This document shows positions 53,060-64,000 of a stretch of 64,000 nucleotides of DNA, piece by piece. A program made the position numbers and the translations under genes. Every line of letters starts with the position of its first letter. Position 1 is the stretch's first letter. Under the pieces are notes generated by a model. That model saw nothing but the letters and a program-made list of their open reading frames with translations, was not told the origin of the DNA and searched no databases. This DNA is from Diplosphaera chodatii. Its lineage: Eukaryota; Chlorophyta; Trebouxiophyceae; Prasiolales; Stichococcaceae. The stretch is taken from positions 3,906,001 to 3,970,000 of the forward strand of contig JAALGY010000032.1 in NCBI GenBank assembly GCA_032358165.1, written 5' to 3'.

Positions 53060-56000
53060 TCAGCGCACGGTGGGACATCGTAGACACCGCCGCAGCCGGC
53101 GCCCAGGCAGATCAAGCAGCTCGTAGCTAGCGTCAGTGCTGCTGCTCTCCACCTGCAGTGCATGGCTCACAACCTGACACACATGGTATTGGACCATCGC
53201 CAACTCAAACGCGCCTGCCACTGAGCGGATGTAGCATAGCAAGCTGCAGGCTTGCGGCGCAAGCATCCAGGCTGCAGACGTTGGATGCGTGGGCAGCAAC
53301 AGAGAATGGTGCGCTGCTGATGCTGGCAGCTGCAAAACGATCTTGACAATCCCCGGATTCTGTTGGTCTGTGCAATGTTCCAGGGCTCTGCACAAAGTGC
53401 TGGGGAGGGGACATGGTCGCACCAGCACTTCGGGATGTGCCCTCAGGGCACGCAGCCGAGGCAGGCGTGCCACCAACCACCCAAGGCCCAACTCGATGAC
53501 GTCCTCTGCCCAGCTCAGGTCGCTCAGGTCCAGCGTTACCAGTCGTGGCAACGCCGCCAGTGCCCTCAGATGCGAGACGCCAACACCCTGGCCACAGAAG
53601 CTGAGCCCTAGGGTGCAAAGGTCGGTCGTGCAGGCGCACGCACATACTTGGCAAATGCTGCAGAGGATGTGCAGGGTATGTCCAGCACGGGGACGAATGA
53701 CTGATGCAGTAGGTTTTCATTGGCCTCACATGATGCAACATACAAAAGGCTTGAGGAGATGGGAGCACATTGGATAGTCACTCACCTGAACTACGCTGTC
53801 AAACGACCGACCGGTGTCGAAAAGCTCCAGCAATGTCAAACGACTGCAAGACACCAGTGCCTGCGGGATCACCAGCAGGAGCACATGAGCTCAGCAGCTG
53901 CCATCAGAGTCAGCCGGAGGAATGTTGCTGGACACGCCAGCTGCTGTGCACCAGCCTGCACCTGCGTAGACCCACATACCTCCAGCATGGCAAGCAGTGG
54001 CTCAGTCCTCACATCCCTGATCTCAACGTTGAGATACTGCAGGTGCACCAAGCATCGCAGCCCTGCGGAGCACACAGCTGTAAGTTATCAACCACCCGCA
54101 AACAGGGGGATGTGGTGTGCAGCTTGGTCAGCCATGATGCAGGCCTTGATGACTACTGAACCTCATATTATGGGCTCACACGCCTTTGGTGAGGGACACC
54201 AGGCTGTTTTGCTCGAAGTGTGTGTCGTCTCTAGATCTAGATGAAATCGGGCCCACACGTAATTCCAGGTGGCGCAGCCCTTCTACATGAGCGAGCATGG
54301 ACGCCTGCACACGAAGGGTTCGCTGTGATGATAGCAGTACATAAAGCAGTGGAGCTAGAGTATGCATGGATGCCGAAACTGTACTGCTGGCCGTGCACCA
54401 ATCTGCTCAACTGCGGCTTTAAGCACACCTCTCCAGCTGAAAAGCAGTCCAATGACAGCTGGGTGCATCGTGTAAGTGACGGACACCCCAGCAGTTGCTG
54501 CGACCAGACCACACATGATACATATCAGTCAGCATATCTGCTTCCATGCTGTGTCTACCCTTCGGACACACAGTGCAATGCTGGCATTTAAGCACGACGC
54601 AGGGCGCCATCGCTGTGATTGTGTGGCAGCCGTTGATACTCCTCACCTCTGTAGTCTTGCCAGGCCACGGGCCGCGGGTCAGTGCAAGGTTCTCCAGCAG
54701 CGGGCAGTGCTGCAATATTGCGACCGCGGGGCAGTCCCAAGGTTTTCCCTCTTGGTTCTCCCTTGCATCGCCGTCGTAGTCATCTCTGTCGCAGGTGGTG
54801 CCTTCAAAGCCTATCGACAGGCGCTGAAGCCGGGGACCCAGCGCCCTGAGCATTTTGTTTGTGGCGCTGCAATCACATGCAAGGAAGTCTGATCAATTGG
54901 CTTGCCTAAGCATGCATTCTTCTTGCAGACTTCCCTCACATCCTCGAGTATGATGCGGGCAGGAGAGGCGCCTAGGAAACTGTGTTTTCAGCCAGCCCTA
55001 GATGGCTCTGCACATGCGTCTAAGTGCCCTGTCTGACATGAAGTCGGCAGCAACCGTACCATGCAGCCGTGCATCCGCAGTGCGCGGGTGTAGAGATATC
55101 AAAGTGCAGCGCAGTAAGGCTGGTGCGTTGTGCAATCCCAGCAATCGCCTGCCGCGTCATGAAGGCACAGTCCAGCTCGTACTTGAAGCTCAGCACTTCC
55201 AGGCCTGCACCAATGGAGCTGCCGCTTATGGTGCTGCACAGCATCTTGCACATTTACATGGCACATAGCTCGCGGTGTTGTGTGCCAGATGTTCTGAGCA
55301 TCATTTGACCATGTTCTTGAGCAGCATTCAATTCATGCAGATGCAGCAGGTGCAGTACCTGTGAATGTTCCGAGTGCTGCATTCAGGCCGCTATGAGTAC
55401 AGTTGAAGTTGAAGGACTCTCTCAAGCTCAGGTCCTGCAAGCTGCTGAGGCTTGACAACTGGCAAAGCCCTGCGTCATTTGCAGTTTTGGCGTCACATTG
55501 GCACTGCAAAACTCGTGTTGTACCCTGCAGCGCCCCATGATGTGCGTGCTCTGTCGCCATGCATGTAGCCAAGACAACCATGTGCACTGCACCACCTTTC
55601 ATACAGACTTGCCAGCACACCTGCATCGGTTGCCAACCATGCAATGTTGATGAAGTGCAGTTTGCGGAGCAGTGGTACACAAGAGAGCGCCTGAACCAGC
55701 TTGCCAATGTCCTCATCGCCCATGCGATCTGGGTCGTCAGCCCAACCATTGCCCAGCTCGAGGGCAGTCAGGTGTCTGCAGGACATTTGGTTGCCATCAA
55801 AGCACCGGCGTACCGAGCAGGTTCATACTCTGCAGACAGTCCACCGTGTGTCACTTGACAGCCATACCGGAGCGCTGAGAGGAACGCTCGATCCCGCAGC
55901 TGCGGAAGAGAAAGGTCGCGCAGTTGAGTCAGCCCGGCAAGCACGCTCAGGGGCGGGGTTCCATACCAAGCAGACATGGCGATCTTGAGGCACGTCAAAT

Positions 56001-57194
56001 TGATGAGGTTGCTCAGACCCTGAAGGCATGGTGCGCGCTTCAGTTGTGTGAGTCTTATGTACCGTGGCGTCTGCAGACTGTGCAACAAGCACAGCAATCG
56101 TACAGTCAATCTGACAATGCCTGCACTGGAGATGCGACCAGGCGAAGTTACCTGGAAGGACTTGAACCCGTGGTCCAAGATGTACAGGCACAGCTCCTCT
56201 AGGCCAGCAAGGTGTGGCTTCATAAAGTCCAGATTGCCTTCGCCGTATTGTGGTACCTTTGAGAGGCAGTAAGTTGCTGTCATGCTTCCAGCCTATGTAC
56301 GACAGTCTCGCTGCTGTGTTATTATACAAGCAAGGCTCATGCATGTATCTGTACATGGGCTGGACATGCGCTTACATAATAGCTTCAGCCAGCACAGTGC
56401 TGCTCAGCGTCCAGTGACAGTGCGACATCGATCTGAGGAGCACCGAAAAGAAGCAAGAACGAAGGGTTCCGGTGTACGCACATAGCACGACAGACGGCGC
56501 AGGCTGGAGATGCCCTGGAGCACCTCGCTCAGCGGGGCATCGTGTTCTACGGGTCGGTCGTCCCATGGCTTGGTAGTATCCAGCGACGTCAGGCTGCTGG
56601 GCGCCTGTTGCAGTGCAGGCCCCGATTGATGTCAGGCTGTAGATATAACATACCGCACTTGGCAGCACTCACAAGCACTAATGTGCACTTCTTGTCAACA
56701 AGTACTGCTACATTCGGCCAGCTGAAGGCTTGTCAGATGTGTGACCGCCGCCATGCGTGCCAAATTGCCACTGTGCACCTTTGCAAGATACGAGCCCAGG
56801 TCGCGGATGGGCAGCAGAGTGGCGTCAAGGTGGCGCAGTGGGTAGCCGTGTTGCACCGCCAGCTTTAGGAAGCCGGGGTTTTGTGGAGCTGCACTGCACA
56901 GTGCACAACGTGCTGCAGCACAGAACCTGCACCGAAAATCATAGCTTCGTTCCGACTGGTTCAGGTGCAGCGCTGCAGCAGCACAGCATGTTGATGGTTC
57001 GTTGCTGCAGCAGACCAGATGCTGCAGCACTACTTGATCAAGGCGCCTGCTTGCTCAGCTAGCCGCACACACCTGGTATCAACCAAGTGGGCGGTCGCCA
57101 GATCATCTGGGTCCTGCAGCTTGCTGAGGATCTGCTGCAGGATCTCCGGAGGCAGTGATCCTATGGACGGCTTGCTGGCTGGACCAGGCGCCAT
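53060..57194 (-). CDS. F-box/leucine-rich-repeat protein (right copy, apparently intact)
   Basis: The ATG at 57194 (MAPGPASKPSIG) precedes the F-box SLPPEILQQILSKLQDPDDLATAHLVDTR. Exons joined in frame are 57194-57073, 56926-56779, 56604-56482, 56256-56152, 56070-55868, 55775-55621, 55469-55359, 55204-55060 and 54866-54647. Later exons are recognisable at about 54320-54250, 54066-53971, 53620-53400 and 53154-53060 (stop), but their exact borders are not resolved. LRR-like segments include HLAGLEELCLYIL, NLINLTCLKIAM, GLTQLRDLSLPQL, LRALGPRLQRLSI and LAALPRLVTLDLSDLSW. The exon order and intron phases match the left copy at 48.3-52.5 kb. The expected role is substrate recognition in an SCF ubiquitin ligase; the target is unknown. 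Confidence 0.75.
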
Positions 57195-58191
57195 CACTGC
57201 CGCTGTGCACGGTGCAAATGCATCGAGAGTCCAAGACAAGTACCAGGCTGCAGAGATATTGCCAGTCAGGGATGTGACTTGAGAGCAGGTCCTGGTAGAT
57301 GCGCATGTGACGATCCAAAATAGCTCCATGCTTCATCTCACCTTCGTGTCACATCAGGGGCCGTGTCTCAATGCGGCATGCAGGAAACTACATGCTCCGC
57401 AGCTGCCAAACATACAATTTGACAGTTGAAGGCTGCACTGCTAGGCACCGATAATGCCATGAGCAAGCAGCGCAGCATCACCGCGAATGACTCTTCCGAC
57501 CAGAGACAGAGAGAACATCCCAGTGGTATGTAAGGTGGGAAATGCCGCCGTTTATTCGGAAGTGCATCTTGCGTATTGTGCAGCTTCCTGCATCCGCGAA
57601 GGCCTTGGACATGCCAGGGTGCCACAGTCCACTTGACCGGCCTACGTATACACCGTATGTTGCTGACGGAGTTGCATGCTTCATTGCACAGAGTCTGCTG
57701 ACTGATTGTGAATTGAAAGGTCCTGGTGCGTGCCGAGCCCGTTGTGGAGATTTCAGTGCGCAAACATCCTTTGTCGTCCGTGCCTCGAAGTTATCAGCTT
57801 GAGTGGAACACGTAGCAAGGCGCCATTCTGCTCTGCTAGATGCGGGTGCTCAAATTGGATTTTCCTGATTGCCAAGTTGGATACACAATAATCGGTGCTC
57901 GGTCACTTTTCAGCATGTGTCAGGCGATGCCTTGACATACAACCCTGCTGACCAGCGAGCCACACAACCAGCTGCTGCTCAATCGTCGTCATGGCACGCT
58001 TTCTGATCGCCTGGGGCCGCGACGTAGAGGATTGGAAACGAGTAACGGCTGTAATAACCAAACGTGCATATGGTGAACGTCGGTGTTGATCACAGTTGGA
58101 AAGCGCACCAGCATAATTGTGCTGCAAACTGTACACTGCTTGCTTACTACTCTGGGTTGGCACGTATGTCAGATCTTAGATGTGAGGGAGC
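57195..58191. promoter_or_regulatory. Divergent upstream region of the right F-box gene and the next gene
   Basis: About 1 kb between two starts facing away from each other. The left part carries the duplicated F-box upstream sequence; the right part shows nothing I recognise. Confidence 0.4.
57424..57560 (-). repeat. Upstream segment shared by the two F-box genes (right copy)
   Basis: Read on the minus strand, this matches 47871-48003 with scattered substitutions and small indels (cgaataaacggcggcatt, ttctctctgtctctggtcgg, gctcatggcatt). It marks the outer edge of the inverted duplication. Confidence 0.85.
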
Positions 58192-61100
58192 ATGACGATT
58201 TTTGCAGGGTACATCGATCATACTGAGGTCCAGCAGGAAGAGGGATCACAAGCGTGGTGCGCCGCCAGATTCCCGTCCTTTGCAGCCGCTGCAGCCTGCA
58301 CAGCCGGTTTGCAGGGTGCGCTGGTAGATAGCTGTCATGTGGCCATGCAGCCACTTGATCCAGCAAAACATCGTCATGGTGTTGTATCTCTGGAAGCGTG
58401 TCCATCACGGACAAACTCACACTAGTGCCTGTGCCCTACACAGATCGCTTCAGCCGCCTGCAAGTGCGCATCCAGCCAGACTGGGAGGCCTTCAGCAAGA
58501 GCGAGACAACCTCTGCCACCGCGGACCTGGTCCAGTTGGCCGAGCGGCTGGGCTGCCGAGGTCAGCCGCACGCTTTGCTGCCAGGCTGCGAGGCGGTGGG
58601 CCTGGCCTACGGCGGGTTTGCGATACTGATGGCGATCGAGGCTGCTGGCGGGGCGATGGCTCTGGCAGCTGCAGACAGAGGCGCGGCCATCTGCCTGTGT
58701 CACGGTCTCATGCAAGCTGTCGGTGATGCGCGGCGCACCTGGCTGCCGCACGACATGCGCGAGCGTGCAGATCGCAGCTTGGCACCGATGGGGCCAGCTT
58801 TCCTCCTGACCCCAGCGGCTGCAGCGCTGCGCGTGGGCAGCCCTGGCGCCCCACAGCTTGCATGCACCGCCGCCAGGCTTACTCTCACCAGCCTGCTTGA
58901 CAACTCTGGGAACGAGCCCCAATGGCAGCAGCTACCAGCGACGTCATATCAGGTGGGTGTGTGTGCGCTCTGTGACAGTCCTTTGCTCTGTGTGGCGGCT
59001 GATATCCCGCAGCTTTTCACTCTGCACACACACATGCCGTGCTGGCGCAGCACGCTTGCACCCTTGTAGCAGGTGTTTGCGTGCTGTTGGTCTCTCAAAG
59101 CCCAACCTCAAGCCTGCCCGCGTTTGACTGCAGACCATGGCAGCGGACTGCTTGGAACTTCTGCGTGCAACTACAGACGCGTTGTCAGCATGGTCATCGC
59201 TCATTGGCAGCACAGACGAGCAGCAGTTGCTGGCAAAGCTGCGCCAGATGGCCACTGAGCTGCATGAGTCAAGCATCTGGCTGCCAGCGGCAGCAACCAC
59301 TCTGTTAGCCTGCACGGAAAACCCTGCCATGCGCCGTGCGGTTGACACGCAGCAGCTGCTGGATGTTGTGGGCCAACTCGCTCAACAGGCAAGTGTGATG
59401 CGCAGGTCATCTCTTCTATGCACCTGCTGCCTGCCACCTTTCGCCTGAGCATGCACGCAGCTACCTGCAGTTGTGCTGTTTGGGCCTGATAAGGGCATCA
59501 GCAGTGGATCATTGGCCAAAGAAGCATCGATAGTAGCTGGCTTGCGGTGACCTTGCCTGCCTTTCCGTGTAGGTTGTCACCTGGATGCAGCTGGTCGAGG
59601 TCGGGGCTGCGGCAGGGCTCTGGCCTCTGGGCTCAATTCCTACTTCAGCAGCTGCCTGTGTCGGGCAGATCAACGAGATCTTCGTGGGAGTAGTGGTGCC
59701 AATGGGTGGGCTACTACTGTGTTGCATCTGCACATTCCATATAGCAGCACCCGTGGTTTGCGCACGACTGATTCTCGTAATGTGCAACGTTTTCTTGCCA
59801 CGGAGGAAATGAGAGAGCTTTGTTCTGTGGCTGGCGCACAGTGGCCACCAAGTTGGCTGTCATACGCCAATCTTGGCGTCAATGCTGCAGAACAGCCATG
59901 TTGAATGTAACCTGTGTGGCATTGTGCAGACAAGTCGGCCCGCGCTGCTGCGGGGGTGCCAGCAACGCATGCCGCCTGCACGAGGGCTCTGGGCAATGCT
60001 CTTAGGAGCCTACAAGCCCCGAGGAACCTTGGACTGTTCTACCACCTGTCGCTGGCTTCACGCGTTACCATGCCAGGTGCCCAATAGCACTCTGTCTTGA
60101 CACGATGTATGGATATGCGTGCGGTGGCATGCTTCGGTAGGTATGTGCTCTCAAGCATGTCAGCCGAGCATCACAAGCAAGTGGCTGGGCATGCAGCACC
60201 ACCGCCGGGAGCAGGAAACCACACTATTGTTACCATGGCTGCAGACGGTGCGCCATGGGAGGATCATGTCATGATGATGTCACAGCTGGCTCAAGTCGTG
60301 CAGCTGGCTGTTGCCTGGCTCAGCGCTCCACAGGAGCTGCCACCTGGTACACCATGTAACACCCCAGTGACGCCGATGGAGGAGCACTCGTTTGATGATC
60401 AGGTGTGTGACGCTACTGCAGTGCAGCGTGTGCGGCGCATACCACCTGCAAGACATGTGTGCACCCACAATCTTGCTGGTAGCTTGATTACGCTTGTAGC
60501 GGTGCACATTGCAAGGCTTGAATGCCGGAAGACTCTGAACTTATTGCAGCGATGGGCATGGCATGCCAGTGTCCTGAGGAGCTTTGTTGTGCCTGTGCAG
60601 TTGGCCTTGTTGACCGATTTCAGCTTACACATGCTATCTGAGGCTGCAGTAAAGGTGAGTGGCACTGCTCATCTGTGCAAATGCACGTCAATTGCGGTGC
60701 AATCCTTGCAGCTGGTGTCAAAGGTATGCCAGGCGCACTACAGGAGTGCACAGTCGTGCTTCTCATGCAAGCAAGGCTCCATGCTGCAGGGTGTCTTTGG
60801 AAGTGCTGCTGGCAAGCGCGGCACCATCAAGACGGACTTCTTCAGCTCAGGGACACTGAACGCCTTGGCAGCAGCACTGCATGTGTGTTTTGTCATCCTG
60901 TCATGTATACTTGGTCAGTCGAGCTCCGAAGCTGCCAACCCTAGTGTGCCAGTAGTGTCCTTGTACACACAAGTGGCGCCCGCCTGCCTTGGCCGGAGTC
61001 ACTGCTTGTCAGGCCGTGGCCTTCGATGATCTTGTGTGACACAGACGCTTGCACTGCGTAGGTGCCATCGTGCAGGAACGTGCGGCACCTTCGCGGCAAC

Positions 61101-62718
61101 AGGATTGCGCTTTACCCGGAGAGCTGCCTTGCCCCGGGGCTGTTCAGTGCCACAGCCACCTTTTCGAATGCCTTGCAGGTAGAACTAGTCGTGACACACT
61201 GCAAGTGGTTGCTCGTCATCCCGTCGCAATGTCTGCCGTTCGTCAATGTACATCTTGGCAGCAAGCACGTTGCAGCTATGTGCAGCTGCCTTGTGTGGTG
61301 CTACATCCGAGGGTCGCAGTAGTGCTGATGGTCACTTGCATCTCGCAGTCTGCCAAGGCCGCTGCTGCTGCCCGCAAGCCGTGGGCAGCAGATGACGTCG
61401 CAACACTGGTGCATGGCGGCCTGGGCGCCTTCCGGCTTGCACATGCAGAGTCCGCAGCGCAGGCTGTGAATGCGGCTGCAGCCTCCCGGCCTCAGGCAGC
61501 ACGGCCAGATGCCCGCAAGCCACGTGAAATACGACAACTGGGCGTCTGCATTGTAAAGGGCGTTATCACTGACATGTTGACCCCGCATCTTCCCCGCACC
61601 CTGGCCAGCCGAGGCCTCGTCGGGCCCATGCTGCAGGTGAGCACCTGTAGTTGCGCACCCAGCTGCTTCTATTGTGCTGCAAGCTAATATGGTGCCACTG
61701 CCACTGAGCCCATTTTGCAGCTGCGCACATGACCAATGGGCGAGGTCGGTACCAGCTGTTGTTCGGACAACTGCAATGACATGCAAACAGTGAACATGTT
61801 TCGATGATTGTCAGGATATCCAGGTGTAGGGGCTGTCACCGCAGGCACTGCCATGGTTGCCAACTTCGTCAGAGTCGGCTGTCGACCCCCAGTCCTGGCT
61901 GGTCACTGTGATGGGCACCCAGGCAGTGTTTGGAATTCTGCTGATGGCCCTACCCACTGATGATTCGGTGCGTGCGGCTGTGGTGCGGGATGGCAGCTTG
62001 GAGGCAGCAATGCAGCGCATCAGGTGGGAGCCACGTAATTGCTGTACGTGTGCTGCCTTCTGCCGGTGGCCAGTCAATGTCCGGCATGCAGAACATTGTG
62101 CAGGCTGGACGGTTGACGATGTGACTGCCTGCACAATGGTGCGCCGTGCAGGGAGCTCGAGCCGGCGGCGTCCCAGGCTGCTGAATGGGCAGCTCTGCGG
62201 CAGAAGCTGCTGGTAGGACTGACAATCGCGCTGAGAGGCACCCTCCGAAGGCAGGAATGCATGCCAGGCGGCAGCGCAGCGGCTGCAGTTGAACTCAGCG
62301 TAGCGGCGGCAAATCGCGCCATGCAGGAGCTGCGGGTATGCTCTGCGCCCATCTCGGGCTTTGCAACCTGCCCCTACAACCCAGCTGTCAAGCTATGCAG
62401 TCAACTTCATGGTCATCAGCGGTCATTTACCAATTTGTGACCGACGGCAAGTCACAACATATAGGTGACGCAGCCCAGTCCCCCAGCATAGTGCATGTGA
62501 GCAGTTGACCTAGCCTGCATCGTGTCGAAGCACGTGGCTGACGGCTGCAGACTGAAGAGCAACCGGCTGAAGCCTTAGGGCTGCCCAGCAAGGCAGCCGC
62601 AAAGCGCGCCCGTAAGAAGACGGCACAGCAGCAAGCAGCCGCAGCGGCTGGCAGTGCTCCGGCTGCTGACAGCTCAGTCGAGCCCGAGGCAACAGCCGCC
62701 GGCACAGCAGATCCTTAG
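58192..62718 (+). CDS. Large uncharacterised, mostly helical protein
   Basis: Clear exons on + are: to 58952 (about 58398 onward, VPVPYTDRFSRLQVRIQPDW and long Ala/Leu helices), 59134-59388, 59573-59705, about 59750-59890, about 60166-60402 (MSQLAQVVQLAVAWLSAP), about 60715-60880, 61349-61636, about 61850-62025, about 62150-62335 and the last to 62718, ending with a basic AAAKRARKK segment and an Ala/Gln/acidic tail. The 5' end is unresolved: the open frame at 58398 begins with GTG, and an ATG at 58192 opens a different frame. The join near 59705-59750 is also unclear. The exon at 59134 ends with a GC donor. Repeated amphipathic helices suggest an alpha-solenoid. I recognise no family; a decayed relative lies at 45.5 kb. 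Confidence 0.5.
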
Positions 62719-63810
62719 GCGGTAGCCGCCAACTGCAGTTTGGTTGCGGCCTCACAGATAGCACTAGACGCGGAACACGGCGGCAGGCCAGGTGTTGCAG
62801 TCCCAGCAGTACAGCAGTCTGCAGCAGCAGACTGGTGGTGATGCTGCCCGCTGAGCGGCAGGGTCATGCGGGGCCCGGTGCTGTGCGGTAGCGACAGCCA
62901 CAGCTTCGAGCAGGAGGCCCTGGAGCCATCACGAGGGAGGTGCTGCCATTAGGGGCAGGCAGTGTGGTGCCAAATGTTACCCTGCGCAGTCTACTGCAGC
63001 AGCTGCACCCGAGCTGAATCAGCATGGGCAGGACCAGTCACATGTCGGTGCTCGTGCTCGGCCTGCGGACGCGTGGCATCGACAAATGAGTGACCTTTCC
63101 CAATCAAGTGTTGTAGCCATGCATGCATGTATTCATGGGTAGCCTTTGCTTCACGATATAATGCTCTGCAAATGCCTGGGTTGAGTTTCGCAGTAAACTA
63201 GCGCACAGTGGCGGCGATTGCAATTGTGCAGCCAGGCATTCATTGGCTCATGCATGTACCTCTGCAGCCCAGCCCAGAGCACCTCCGGCGCCAGCACTGC
63301 AACAAAGCGCAGTGCCCATAACACGGCACATGTCTTCCGTTAGCTGCATGGCGCTATGGCACAGGCGCACGGCTCGGCTGCGTCTGTCATCTGAATTACA
63401 AGCTCGCTCCTCCCAGAGAGAGGCATACGCTGCAACCTGGCCGCACTGGCTTCAGCGGCTAGCTGTCAGGCAGGGCTAGTTGTCAGATGAAAGCACATAC
63501 ACGCACTGAGCACACCATCGCCAGAGCGCCACAAACATATACACATCCGATGCCACGTTGCAATCCTCATCATGGGGTCCCTCCCGGAGGAGTCCTGAGC
63601 ATTGCATGCGTATCCCATGCCAGCATCTCAAGGCTTCTCTTGCACAGGCAACACAGCAAGATTGCTGCAGAGATGCAGACGAATTCAAGGTTCAACGAAG
63701 TCGCATGACCGTGCCACCGCCGTGGTATTCCACGGCAACGGTTTCCTATCATGATAGCGATCGGATGTGATTGCAGGCATTCAAGTCATCAGCTTCAATA
63801 TCTGGGTTGA
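62719..63810. other. Gene-poor region
   Basis: Open frames here (for example 63243-63479 on +) lack recognisable domains or flanking splice context. Nothing supportable was found. Confidence 0.4.
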
Positions 63811-63920
63811 CCGGAAGTAGCCACCATTGTGCAGCTTCCTGCAGCCAGCACATGCCTTGGACAACCAAACTGGCTGATACAATATACACTATACACTGTT
63901 GCTGACGGATGGAGCTGCAC
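63811..63920 (+). repeat. Third copy of the F-box upstream sequence
   Basis: cggaagt...attgtgcagcttcctgca, gccttggaca and gttgctgacgga occur here in the same order and strand as at about 57556-57675, the flank of the right F-box gene. No F-box coding exons accompany this copy inside the window. Confidence 0.7.
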
Positions 63921-64000
63921 ATACACACGGTTCAAGCTAGAACTTACTGCAAGGAAGGTTCACATACATGCCGAGCAAGCTAGTGGTGATGATGTCAATG

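Noticed and set aside
58398..59069. 223-residue frame treated as a complete gene
   Set aside because: It begins with GTG, not ATG, and its end runs past a good splice donor at 58953; it is an internal exon of a larger gene.

Overview
The window reads as nuclear DNA of a green alga, most likely a core chlorophyte. The sequence is visibly G+C-rich, and genes are cut into many short exons by mostly 100-300 base GT-AG introns with CTGCAG-type acceptors. TGTAA motifs follow several stops, as in chlorophyte 3' ends. There is an intron-containing tRNA-Ala, an H2A.Z gene, a plant-type SRA-SET methyltransferase and a fatty acid photodecarboxylase, an enzyme known from algae. No prokaryotic operon, CRISPR array or intact transposon was seen. 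Gene models were built by hand from splice signals; for eleven genes the exon lengths and phases close exactly into one reading frame.

Layout. 0-9 kb: two genes of unknown function, one on + with a long disordered C-terminus and one on - with a hydrophobic N-terminus and a membrane segment. 10-16 kb: housekeeping genes, namely ribosomal protein eL6 (-), a thioredoxin-like 3-3 type protein (-), a plastid-type nucleoside diphosphate kinase (+) and H2A.Z (+). 16.8-23.1 kb: a 19-exon H3K9-methyltransferase-like gene with an unusual FHA-SRA-SET layout and two copies of a histone H3 tail-like sequence. 23.9-25.4 kb: a universal-stress-protein-like gene. 26.3-31.7 kb (-): a 17-exon fatty acid photodecarboxylase with the published active-site residues at identical positions. 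32.4-33.5 kb: a small orphan gene. 34-37 kb: a probably plastid-targeted five-bladed beta-propeller glycosidase-like gene. 37.3-39.8 kb (-): ribosome biogenesis factor RPF2. 40.6-44.2 kb: RNA lariat debranching enzyme DBR1. 45 kb: tRNA-Ala(AGC) with an intron.

45.5-64 kb is accessory in character. It holds a degraded relative of the gene at 58-62.7 kb, and two F-box/leucine-rich-repeat genes facing each other as an inverted duplication. One F-box copy carries an in-frame stop; the other looks intact where read. Next come a large uncharacterised helical protein gene and a gene-poor tail with a third copy of the F-box upstream sequence.

The most notable candidate is the methyltransferase at 16.8-23.1 kb. 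Its linker carries two near-copies of the H3 N-terminal tail around lysine 9, suggesting that the enzyme can be its own substrate or can recruit H3K9me readers. It lies about 1.1 kb downstream of H2A.Z. eL6 and RPF2 share the ribosome theme. DBR1 fits the intron-rich genome. NDPK, the photodecarboxylase, the stress-like protein and the propeller protein are probably plastid proteins, judged from their N-termini.
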